Source: a virus. From it: a DNA stretch of 64,000 nt. This document shows, in pieces, positions 1-8,071 of the stretch; position 1 is the stretch's first letter, and the number at the start of each line of letters is the position of its first letter. The notes below the pieces were generated by a model. It was not told the DNA's origin. It made no database searches and saw only the letters and a program-made list of their open reading frames with translations. The translations under genes and the position numbers were made by a program. The stretch spans positions 207,291 to 271,290 of IMG/VR virus record IMGVR_UViG_3300034117_002447. One strand, given 5' to 3'.

Positions 1-597
1 GATCCATTAGAACCTGAGGTTCCAGAAGAACCTGAAGTACCGGATGTACCATTTGAACCATCTACTCCGCTTATACCTGAAGTACCAGAAGTACCTCGTG
101 TTCCAGAAGAACCTGAGCTACCATTTGAACCACTTGTTCCAGAAGAACCGTTTGAACCTGAAGTTCCACTTGATCCGTTTGAACCTGAAGTTCCAGAAGA
201 ACCATTAGAGCCTGAAGTACCAGCAGAACCTGAAGTTCCAGATACTCCATCTATACCGGAAGTACCAGAAGAACCGGCTGTTCCGGAACTTCCATTTGAT
301 CCTGAAGTACCGCTTGAGCCGTTTGAACCAGAAGTACCTGACGTTCCTGAGCTGCCGTTTGAACCTGAAGTTCCAGCTGTTCCAGAAGAACCATTAGAAC
401 CGCTTGTCCCAGAAGTACCTGAGCTACCATTAGAACCAGATGTTCCACTTGAGCCGTTTGAACCAGAAGTACCGGCGGTTCCTGAGGTTCCAGACGTACC
501 TGAAGTTCCTGAGGTTCCGCTTGTACCAGTCGATCCTGACGTTCCGGATGTTCCGCTTGTACCAGCAGTGCCTGATGAACCTGATGTTCCAGAAGAA
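1..597 (-). repeat. Gly-X-Y coding repeat, second block (continues past window edge)
   Basis: The same glycine-every-third-codon pattern resumes after the 175-residue non-collagen domain and is still running at position 1. One Gly-Ile-Asp-Gly-Val unit is visible near 249. Confidence 0.8.
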
Positions 598-3500
598 CTT
601 GAAATTTGGCCAGTTGAGGTTAACACAAAAGAGTAATTTTGAGTTCCCTCAGTGTACCAAGTCACATCATGATTTCCACTAGACTGATCGACTACGTATA
701 TTTTAACAATCATTCTATCCGTTGGATTAATAGTTGTTGTTGGTAGCACTACATCAACGTTAGCTTCAACTGGAATCGTTGAACTAATCCAACCTATAAG
801 AACTTGATTAGTTGGTATTACTGTTCCATAACTAACACCTGCACTATTTGCTAATTCAATAGTAACAAATGTGTCTGTATTAAATCCTGCGCCGTCTTTT
901 AAGAAATGTAAATGGAATCTTTGTGTTCCTCCTGGTATTACAGAAAATCCTAATTCAGGAGTTATAAATTGTTGTACTAATACTGGAGTAGTACCTGTTG
1001 TAGTTTTAAGTATTGATTGTTGAGCAGCGCCGGTCGGATTAATATTTAGGTCTCTATACGTACCTATTCCAGAAGCAACTGACTGATTAAAATAATAAAT
1101 TTGACCTGCCGATATTCCAGTAGCTCCACTAGTTCCTGAAGAACCAGATGTTCCACTTGAACCGGAAGTTCCAGAAGTTCCGCTTGTTCCAGAAGTTCCT
1201 GACGAACCTGAAGTTCCAGAAGTTCCGCTTGTACCCGCCGTGCCGGATGAACCTGATGTTCCCGAAGTTCCACTTGAACCAGAAGTTCCAGTAGTTCCAG
1301 AAGAACCTGATGTTCCAGCCGTTCCGCTTGATCCATTTGAACCAGATGTTCCTGACGAACCAGAAGTACCTGAGCTACCGTCTGAACCTGAAGTTCCAGA
1401 AGAACCATTTGTTCCTGAGACTCCGTCTATTCCAGAAGTACCTGAAGAACCATCTGATCCTGACGTTCCAGAAGAACCATTTGAACCTGATGTACCAGAT
1501 GTTCCTGACGAACCATTAGAACCACTTGTTCCAGAAGTACCTGAGCTACCATTTGAACCGGAAGTCCCTGATGTTCCAGAAGAACCGTTAGAACCTGATG
1601 TTCCTGACGAACCAGAAGTACCTGAGCTACCGTCTGAACCCGATGTTCCAGAAGAACCGTTTGAACCTGAAGTACCAGATGAACCGTTAGAACCTGATGT
1701 TCCTGACGAACCAGAAGTACCTGAGCTACCGGCTGAACCTGACGTACCAGAAGAACCATTTGTTCCTGAGACTCCGTCTATTCCACTAGTACCTGAAGAA
1801 CCATCTGAGCCTGAAGTTCCAGAAGAACCATTTGAACCTGATGTACCAGAGGTACCATTTGAACCTGAAGTTCCAGAAGAACCATTTGAACCAGAAGTAC
1901 CTGATGTTCCAGAAGAACCGTTTGAACCTGAAGTACCAGTTGAACCAGAAGTACCGGATGTTCCTGAAGAACCGTCTGAACCTGAAGTTCCTGAAGAACC
2001 GTTTGAACCTGATGTTCCAGAGCTACCATTTGAACCTGAAGTACCTGAAGTACCTGAGCTACCATCTGAGCCGGAAGTTCCGCTTGAGCCGTTTGTTCCT
2101 GAGACTCCATCTATTCCAGAAGTTCCAGAAGAACCGTCTGAACCTGATGTACCGCTTGAGCCGTTAGAGCCTGAAGTACCAGATGTACCAGATGTTCCCG
2201 AAGAACCGTTAGAACCTGAAGTACCTGAAGTTCCAGAAGAACCTGAAGTACCAGAGCTACCGTTTGAGCCTGAAGTACCTGAGCTACCGTCTGAGCCACT
2301 AGTACCAGAAGAACCATTTGAACCAGATGTTCCTGAAGTACCAGAGCTACCATTTGAACCGGAGGTACCTGATGTTCCAGAAGAACCTGAAGTACCTGAG
2401 CTACCATCTGAACCTGATGTTCCCGAAGAACCATTTGTTCCAGAAACTCCGTCTATTCCAGAAGTTCCAGAAGAACCGTCTGAACCGCTAGTACCGCTTG
2501 AGCCGTTTGAACCCGAAGTTCCAGAAGAACCGTTTGAACCTGAAGTTCCGCTTGTGCCGGAAGTTCCAGCTGAACCACTTGTTCCACTTGATCCGCTAGT
2601 ACCCGAGCTACCATTTGAGCCACTAGTACCTGAGCTACCATTTGAACCTGAAGTACCCGAAGTACCAGATGAACCAGAAGTACCGCTTGAGCCGTTTGAA
2701 CCTGAAGTTCCTGAAGTACCTGAAGAACCGTTAGAACCAGAAGTACCTGAGCTACCGTCTGAACCTGACGTACCTGCTGAACCTGAAGTTCCTGATACAC
2801 CATCTATTCCAGAAGTACCTGAAGAACCATCTGAACCTGAAGTTCCAGAAGAACCGTTTGAACCTGATGTACCGGATGTTCCAGAAGAACCGTTTGATCC
2901 TGAAGTTCCAGAAGAACCATCTGAACCTGACGTACCAGATGAACCATTTGTTCCTGAGACTCCATCTATTCCTGATGTACCTGAGCTACCGTCTGATCCT
3001 GAAGTACCTGAGGTACCATTTGAACCTGAAGTACCTGAGGTACCATTTGAACCGTTTGAACCTGAAGTTCCGTTTGAACCCGAAGTTCCAGAAGAACCAT
3101 CTGAACCGGACGTACCGGCAGAACCTGAAGTTCCTGATACTCCGTCTATTCCAGAAGTACCTGAGCTACCGTCTGATCCTGAAGTACCTGAGCTACCGTT
3201 TGATCCTGAAGTTCCAGAGCTACCATTTGAACCTGAAGTACCTGAGGTACCATTTGAACCTGAAGTACCGCTTGAGCCATCTGACCCTGAAGTTCCAGCC
3301 GAACCTGATGTTCCTGAGACTCCGTCTATTCCTGATGTTCCGGAAGATCCATTTGAACCAGAAGTTCCAGAAGAACCGTTTGAACCGGAAGTTCCAGAAG
3401 AACCATTTGAACCGGAAGTACCTGAGCTACCGTCTGAACCTGACGTACCTGCTGAACCTGAAGTTCCGGAAACTCCGTCTATTCCTGATGTTCCCGAAGA

Positions 3501-4916
3501 ACCGTCTGACCCTGAAGTTCCAGAGCTACCATTTGAGCCTGATGTACCGCTTGAGCCGTTAGAACCTGAAGTTCCAGAAGAACCGTTTGAGCCTGATGTT
3601 CCAGAGCTACCGTCTGAACCGCTTGTTCCAGAAGAACCGCTTGTTCCTGAGACTCCATCTATTCCTGAAGTACCTGAACTACCGTCTGAACCAGAAGTAC
3701 CTGAAGTACCGGCTGACCCTGAAGTACCTGATGTTCCCGAAGAACCTGAAGTACCTGAGCTACCGTCTGAACCTGAAGTTCCAGCTGAACCTGAAGTTCC
3801 GGAAACTCCATCTATTCCTGAAGTACCTGAGCTACCGTCTGAACCAGAAGTACCTGAAGAACCTGATGTACCAGTTGAACCAGAAGTACCTGATGTACCT
3901 GATGTACCTGAGCTACCGTCTGAACCTGAAGTTCCAGAAGAACCGTTTGTTCCAGAGACTCCATCTATTCCTGAAGTACCTGAGCTACCGTCTGAACCAG
4001 AAGTACCTGAAGAACCTGATGTACCAGTTGAACCAGAAGTACCTGATGTACCTGAGCTGCCGTCTGAACCTGAAGTTCCAGAAGAACCGTTTGTTCCAGA
4101 GACTCCATCTATTCCTGAAGTACCAGAGCTGCCATCTGCACCAGAAGTCCCAGCTGAACCAGACGTTCCACTTGAACCGTTTGAGCCGGATGTACCAGAA
4201 GTACCGGTTGAACCGGACGTACCTGAAGTACCTGACGTACCAGATGAACCGGCAGTACCGGAAGTTCCACTTGTTCCTGAAGTACCGGATGAACTAGTAA
4301 GTCCATCTTCTAATGTTGTACCAATATAGTAAAAACCTTTAATATATGGATCAACTGATCCATAAGTAGAAGTTAAATAAGTAACCATTGAATCTGATAA
4401 TAGTAGAATACCATTATCGTAATTAAAAACCCAACTTACTTCAGTGCCTGCATTATCAGTAGTTAAGATTTGGGTTCCGCCTGATGCAGGATTACCATTC
4501 CAAAATTCAGCGGTCCATCCAATTGAAGGAGCACCGCTTGCTTGCAATATCTTTTGAGGTTGAATCCAGTCTAGGATTTGTGTGTTAAAATCGTTAAGCG
4601 TCGAACAGGCTACCCATGTAGTATTATTACCTGAAATAACTTGACTTAATTCTACGGCATTTCCTGTAGAATATGCGTCTGCTACAATCGTTTCCAACGG
4701 TTGACCTGATGCTAATAGAGCAACAGCCGCTGATTTATTTGCAACTGGGTTTTGTTTAACAACATCGAACTGAGTTAAAACTCGAGCAGCTGATATATTA
4801 GGGTTAAACGCAAACTTTGCTTCGTACCAATTAAAATTAGAGGCAGAATCAATTACGTTTGCGGCTTGGACCTTAAATACGAGTTTTAATCTTTCATTAT
4901 CTGTATAGCCTGCCAT
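1..4916 (-). CDS. Giant collagen-like tail fibre protein (partial, C-terminus beyond window)
   Basis: The frame is open from ATG at 4916 to the left window edge (1638 codons, no stop). Residues 1 to about 210 form a non-repetitive N-terminal domain beginning [12 protein letters not shown], probably the attachment part. Residues about 211-1265 are about 350 uninterrupted Gly-X-Y triplets, mostly GTS, GSS, GSN and GSD. Residues about 1266-1440 are a beta-rich non-collagen domain ([13 protein letters not shown] onward, ending in STGQISSS). A second Gly-X-Y stretch then runs out of the window. X and Y are nearly all Ser, Thr, Asn, Asp or Ala, and proline is virtually absent, unlike most collagen-like proteins. 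It is probably a trimeric fibre or whisker on the virion, inferred from the repeat and from the late structural neighbours. It follows a 66-aa gene by 7 bp and belongs to the unit headed by the late promoter at 7053. Confidence 0.85.
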   Translation of the reverse strand, partial: MAGYTDNERLKLVFKVQAANVIDSASNFNWYEAKFAFNPNISAARVLTQFDVVKQNPVANKSAAVALLASGQPLETIVADAYSTGNAVELSQVISGNNTTWVACSTLNDFNTQILDWIQPQKILQASGAPSIGWTAEFWNGNPASGGTQILTTDNAGTEVSWVFNYDNGILLLSDSMVTYLTSTYGSVDPYIKGFYYIGTTLEDGLTSSSGTSGTSGTSGTAGSSGTSGTSGTSGSTGTSGTSGSNGSSGTSGSAGTSGADGSSGTSGIDGVSGTNGSSGTSGSDGSSGTSGTSGSTGTSGSSGTSGSDGSSGTSGIDGVSGTNGSSGTSGSDGSSGTSGTSGTSGSTGTSGSSGTSGSDGSSGTSGIDGVSGTSGSAGTSGSDGSSGTSGSSGTSGTSGSAGTSGTSGSDGSSGTSGIDGVSGTSGSSGTSGSDGSSGTSGSNGSSGTSGSNGSSGTSGSNGSSGTSGSDGSSGTSGIDGVSGTSGSAGTSGSDGSSGTSGSNGSSGTSGSNGSSGTSGSNGSSGTSGIDGVSGTSGSAGTSGSDGSSGTSGSNGTSGTSGSNGSSGTSGSNGSSGTSGSDGSSGTSGIDGVSGTSGSAGTSGSDGSSGTSGSNGTSGSNGSNGTSGTSGSNGTSGTSGSDGSSGTSGIDGVSGTNGSSGTSGSDGSSGTSGSNGSSGTSGTSGSNGSSGTSGSDGSSGTSGIDGVSGTSGSAGTSGSDGSSGTSGSNGSSGTSGTSGSNGSSGTSGSSGTSGTSGSNGSSGTSGSNGSSGTSGSSGTSGSAGTSGTSGTSGSNGSSGTSGSNGSSGTSGSDGSSGTSGIDGVSGTNGSSGTSGSDGSSGTSGSSGTSGTSGSNGSSGTSGTSGSNGSSGTSGSDGSSGTSGSNGSSGTSGSSGTSGTSGSNGSSGTSGTSGTSGSNGSSGTSGSDGSSGTSGIDGVSGTNGSSGTSGSDGSSGTSGTSGSNGSSGTSGSNGSSGTSGSDGSSGTSGTSGSTGTSGSNGSSGTSGTSGSNGSSGTSGSNGTSGTSGSNGSSGTSGSDGSSGTSGIDGVSGTNGSSGTSGSAGSSGTSGSSGTSGSNGSSGTSGSNGSSGTSGSDGSSGTSGSSGTSGSNGSSGTSGTSGSNGSSGTSGTSGSNGSSGTSGTSGSNGSSGTSGSDGSSGTSGIDGVSGTNGSSGTSGSDGSSGTSGSSGTSGSNGSSGTAGTSGSSGTTGTSGSSGTSGTSGSSGTAGTSGTSGTSGSSGTSGTSGTSGTSGSSGTSGSSGTSGATGISAGQIYYFNQSVASGIGTYRDLNINPTGAAQQSILKTTTGTTPVLVQQFITPELGFSVIPGGTQRFHLHFLKDGAGFNTDTFVTIELANSAGVSYGTVIPTNQVLIGWISSTIPVEANVDVVLPTTTINPTDRMIVKIYVVDQSSGNHDVTWYTEGTQNYSFVLTSTGQISSSSGTSGSSGTAGTSGTSGTSGSTGTSGTSGTSGTSGTSGTAGTSGSNGSSGTSGSNGSSGTSGTSGSNGSSGTAGTSGSNGSSGTSGTSGSNGSSGTSGSNGSSGTAGSSGTSGIDGVSGTSGSAGTSGSNGSSGTSGSNGSSGTSGSNGSSGTSGSNGSSGSSGTRGTSGTSGISGVDGSNGTSGTSGSSGTSGSNG
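1113..4286 (-). repeat. Gly-X-Y coding repeat, first block
   Basis: About 3.2 kb of 9-nt-periodic sequence encodes glycine at every third codon on the minus strand. A variant unit, Gly-Ile-Asp-Gly-Val-Ser-Gly-Thr-Asn (or close), recurs 13 times, near positions 1424, 1775, 2108, 2450, 2798, 2958, 3138, 3318, 3474, 3650, 3804, 3957 and 4100. It recurs every 143-180 bases in the part nearest the N-terminus and about every 340 bases further on. The low-complexity composition leaves long spurious open frames on the plus strand. Confidence 0.85.
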
Positions 4917-4923
4917 TTACTAA

Positions 4924-5124
4924 TTATATTATTTCGTTTTCTATTGATTCTTCCTGGTTTGCCTCATATAATTGACCTTCGTATTCTGCAACCATAATAT
5001 TAAATTCATTTATTGTTGTTTTAAATACGTTAACCATATCATCAGAAACTCGTATACTAAGAGAAACACTCTGCTTATCTTTATCTATTTTAACCTTAAG
5101 CTTTTTATCGAAACTTTTTTCCAT
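4924..5124 (-). CDS. Small hypothetical protein in fibre operon (66 aa)
   Basis: A complete small frame sits tightly between two fibre genes: 15 bp after the stop of the 627-aa gene and 7 bp before the collagen-like gene. The product is charged. A lysine-rich N-terminus (KSFDKKLKVKIDKDKQ) is followed by one beta/alpha segment and an acidic tail. There are no transmembrane segments or recognisable motifs. Its position suggests a small fibre-associated protein, chaperone or connector, but this is inference from context only. No function is assigned. Confidence 0.6.
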   Translation of the reverse strand: MEKSFDKKLKVKIDKDKQSVSLSIRVSDDMVNVFKTTINEFNIMVAEYEGQLYEANQEESIENEII

Positions 5125-5139
5125 ATTATTAATTTTTTT

Positions 5140-7023
5140 TTAGTTGAATGTTACAGTCACTGTATCGATTCTAATAGCTGAATTGTGGATTTTAAATTCT
5201 ACGTATATTCCGTTTGTTGCATTAAATCCTCCAAATGTTCCATTTATTGTATTTCCACTGGATGAACCTAATCGGATTTGACCATCAGTTGCACCATCAT
5301 CAAATGTTCCAAAATTATAACCTGAACCGTTTAGGATTAATGGATACGAAGTAGGTCCAAAAACTCCAACGGTTGCTCCTATTTTACGAACAGTTACAGT
5401 AAGAGCACCGCTAATTAAATCAGCTAGAGCAGATCCGCCTGCGAAAGTTCCAGCGAATACCATTGAAAAACTAGGAATTGGAACGCTTGACGAACTTAGT
5501 GTAGTATAAAATTTTCTATAGTACGATGCAGCTGCAGTAAGTGAAGAATAGTTTGGGTTTGAACCATTTAAGTCTGATTTAAAAGCAGCTAGATCGGGTT
5601 GAATTGTTGCAGTATTTGGTGCAGTTAAGAAATATTGATCAGGTCTAACGATTGTACCACCGACAACGCAAGCATTTCCGTTTGATAGACTTGCGGTAGA
5701 AACCCATGCAGTCGTGTAATCGCTTTGTAATCTAAAAGCCTCATCGTCAAATCGCTCTACGTATTGAGTGCTATTTCCACTAGTTGGATATGTGTCCACT
5801 AATATTGAATGAGTTGAAGAAGATTTAGTTCCGCCTGAAGACCATGGATCAAATAGTGAAGCAGTCGCGGCTGCAGTTGCTCCTCGATACCTAAAATTTG
5901 AAGAATTAATCGCCCAATTTAAAATATCATATTCAGCAGCTGTATTGTTGAAGAAATTGGTCCATCCAGTAAAAGTACCAGAAGTTGGTGACCATGCATA
6001 TTCAGCAATAGTTGGAACTCCGTACGATGGTGCAACAAATTGAAAATTAGTATTTGCGCCAAGAGCACGGCCTTGAGTATTTGCGTTTAGGTTATTAATT
6101 GCATCAACGTGTGCACTAAACTGTGAAGTTAGAGTGTAGTACTCAACACCGCTTAGATGCTTGGTTACAATATTTCCTAGAGTTTCTTCGATTGTACAAG
6201 TTGAACCGGCTCCAAAGCTTGGAGTAGATGCATTTGTATCAAAGAAAACTGCAGATTGTGTATAAGTGAAAGTTTGAGCACCATCACTAGTTGAATCAGT
6301 TAGGTTTGTAATAACTATATTGTATTTACCGCCGTCTATTAAACCTACGCCAGATAGTACTTGATCAATATCAACGGTTACGGTAATGTCAGCTTTTTGT
6401 TTTAAACTATCAGTTGCAAAACCGGCAATAATAATGTCAATACCGTCTGTACTTGAATATGTCCCGTCTGCAGTAACTCCCTGAGAAAATGTTGAAATAA
6501 TAGTGGTGCCATCTGCATCATATACATCAACGGTTACCGTAGCGTCTCCGCCTTGACCAGTTACCGCATTTGCTGTACTGAATGAGACTGTGCTACTAGT
6601 TGTCGTTGACTGATTTGTACCTGCCCAAGTTCCAGCCTTAAATGGAGTTCCTTCAGTCGTTGGATTGCTTATTCTAACCGTTGATCTAGCTAAAGTTTCT
6701 GATACTAATCCAGACGAGGTTCCGTCGTTTGTGCCAAAGTGACTTGCGAATGTTGGAGTAGGAACGTAAACATTTATTGTACTTGAATCTCCAGGTTTCT
6801 GAGCTCCAAGTATATCAATTCCAACAAAATTAACTTTTGAATAATTTCCGACAAGAACGCCTTCATCATAAAAATCAATTCCGCTAATTCCACTTGAGCC
6901 GGTATTTGGAGAATCATTCCAATATAAATTACCCGAATTATCTATTGCTAAAAATTTAGTCTTGGTGTTATCCTGGGATACTCCGCTAAGATCAACTTGT
7001 TTTATTTTAAGTTTGTGGGACAT
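5140..7023 (-). CDS. Putative tail fibre / virion surface protein (627 aa)
   Basis: The N-terminus (MSHKLKIKQVDLSGVSQDN, then FLAIDNSGNLYWNDS) resembles the start of fibre or baseplate-attached proteins. A single short GSSGISG segment at about residues 43-49 is a minimal Gly-X-Y hinge. The rest is rich in Ser, Thr, Gly and Asn with a beta-strand pattern and contains no enzyme motif that I recognise. A late-type promoter element lies 30 nt upstream of the ATG, and the gene heads the unit 7023 to 1, together with the 66-aa gene and the collagen-like fibre. The structural role is inferred from composition and neighbours; the receptor is unknown. Confidence 0.6.
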   Translation of the reverse strand: MSHKLKIKQVDLSGVSQDNTKTKFLAIDNSGNLYWNDSPNTGSSGISGIDFYDEGVLVGNYSKVNFVGIDILGAQKPGDSSTINVYVPTPTFASHFGTNDGTSSGLVSETLARSTVRISNPTTEGTPFKAGTWAGTNQSTTTSSTVSFSTANAVTGQGGDATVTVDVYDADGTTIISTFSQGVTADGTYSSTDGIDIIIAGFATDSLKQKADITVTVDIDQVLSGVGLIDGGKYNIVITNLTDSTSDGAQTFTYTQSAVFFDTNASTPSFGAGSTCTIEETLGNIVTKHLSGVEYYTLTSQFSAHVDAINNLNANTQGRALGANTNFQFVAPSYGVPTIAEYAWSPTSGTFTGWTNFFNNTAAEYDILNWAINSSNFRYRGATAAATASLFDPWSSGGTKSSSTHSILVDTYPTSGNSTQYVERFDDEAFRLQSDYTTAWVSTASLSNGNACVVGGTIVRPDQYFLTAPNTATIQPDLAAFKSDLNGSNPNYSSLTAAASYYRKFYTTLSSSSVPIPSFSMVFAGTFAGGSALADLISGALTVTVRKIGATVGVFGPTSYPLILNGSGYNFGTFDDGATDGQIRLGSSSGNTINGTFGGFNATNGIYVEFKIHNSAIRIDTVTVTFN

Positions 7024-7052
7024 TCGGTTTTAATTTACATTTTTCTACTACA

Positions 7053-7062
7053 GTTATTTATC
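7053..7062 (-). promoter_or_regulatory. Late promoter-like element (GATAAATAAC)
   Basis: On the minus strand the sequence reads GATAAATAAC, 30 nt upstream of the ATG at 7023. It matches the T4 late promoter core TATAAATA in 7 of 8 positions and recurs ahead of the other late units in this window. Confidence 0.7.
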
Positions 7063-7084
7063 ATCACTAGTAGATCCAAGTAAT

Positions 7085-8041
7085 CTATTTCCGTTTCTCC
7101 TTGGCATATAAAATAGCAGCAACGTATTTCCCAGATGCGCTTTCCGGATCAACGTACGATAGATCAGTATCAAATGGACTACTTGATCGAAAATCTGCTT
7201 TATAAAATAACGTATCTTTGGTTGAATCAGTTACTCCAGCATTGTGCATAATTGGGCACTTATTGTATGCATGGATATCAGAAGTTCCCCAACTAAAATC
7301 AAGTTCAGGAGTAACAATCGTCTGGGCTCCCATTTTCCATGCTCCCCAAAGAACTGACCACATATCAGCACACCACTTTTGAATTGGATTAAATTGAGCC
7401 GCTTCTTCTGTAGATAAATTAGAGCGGTCTTGATGCTCTCTATCACACATGTACTTGTAAATAGTCAATGTGTCCTCGGCTACTTCTTTCCAGAAATCGG
7501 CAGTTACACCTTTCATTAAGTATTGAGCACCGCCTGAGCCAGCCTCATTTGCTTCCACTAATTCCGGTGGAATTCCTGAAAGACTGCATAGATCTGTGAA
7601 AATATCTTCTGATTTGCTCTTAATGTACTTCGCACCAATGTATGAAATTGTGTCGCTTACGTACCAATAAAGATCTCCATGTAGGGCATCAAAGTTAGGA
7701 AGTTCTCTAAAAATAATATCAGAATCATGGTAAAAGACAGTTTCTCCACGAAGTTCCGGATGAGCTCTAAAGTGCTGTTCTAGAATATCAGGTCTTAGGA
7801 TCGGAATGTATCCATAATTTTCAGTTATTCTCTTTTTATAGAAAAAGAATCTTACCATTGGATATTTGGAAGCAAGAGCTCTACCTTCAGGCGAAGGTTC
7901 ATTATCATAGGCAAATAGAATATCTATCCAGTTAGGGTTTATTCCGCTCTTCATAAAATTATGAATTACTACCTCAACTTGCCAATGAAAATACGGGTGG
8001 TCCGGCTGAGCGGACATAAATATAGTCTTCTTAGTTAGCAT
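7085..8041 (-). CDS. Putative glycosyltransferase (GT-A-like, DxD)
   Basis: A 318-aa soluble enzyme-like protein among structural genes. The start MLTKKTIFMSAQPDHPYFHWQ, a first half of alternating strands and helices, and a VFYHDSDIIF segment (D106, D108) fit a GT-A glycosyltransferase whose DxD binds the metal-nucleotide sugar. The later Trp-rich segment (MWSVLWGAWKMG, about residues 227-239) and a conserved-looking MHNAGVTD near residue 265 resemble the acceptor half of such enzymes. There is no signal peptide or membrane segment. It lies 30 bp after the poly-threonine-linker protein and just upstream of the Ser/Thr-rich collagen-like fibre. I infer it may glycosylate one or both fibre proteins; a role in sugar modification of host surface or DNA is possible. 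The family call rests on the DxD context and fold pattern only. Confidence 0.55.
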   Translation of the reverse strand: MLTKKTIFMSAQPDHPYFHWQVEVVIHNFMKSGINPNWIDILFAYDNEPSPEGRALASKYPMVRFFFYKKRITENYGYIPILRPDILEQHFRAHPELRGETVFYHDSDIIFRELPNFDALHGDLYWYVSDTISYIGAKYIKSKSEDIFTDLCSLSGIPPELVEANEAGSGGAQYLMKGVTADFWKEVAEDTLTIYKYMCDREHQDRSNLSTEEAAQFNPIQKWCADMWSVLWGAWKMGAQTIVTPELDFSWGTSDIHAYNKCPIMHNAGVTDSTKDTLFYKADFRSSSPFDTDLSYVDPESASGKYVAAILYAKEKRK

Positions 8042-8071
8042 ACTAATTTATACTACTAATTGGCTTAAGGT

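Noticed and set aside
1-4300. Possible CRISPR array or satellite because of regular repeats
   Set aside because: No conserved repeat separated by unique spacers; the periodicity is 9 nt, in frame and coding.
1240-4329. Plus-strand 1029-codon open frame coding a Pro/Glu/Val repeat protein
   Set aside because: It is the antisense shadow of the minus-strand Gly-X-Y repeat. The low-complexity 9-nt periodicity removes stop codons from several frames, there is no leader, and the minus-strand frame extends into non-repetitive flanks in both directions.
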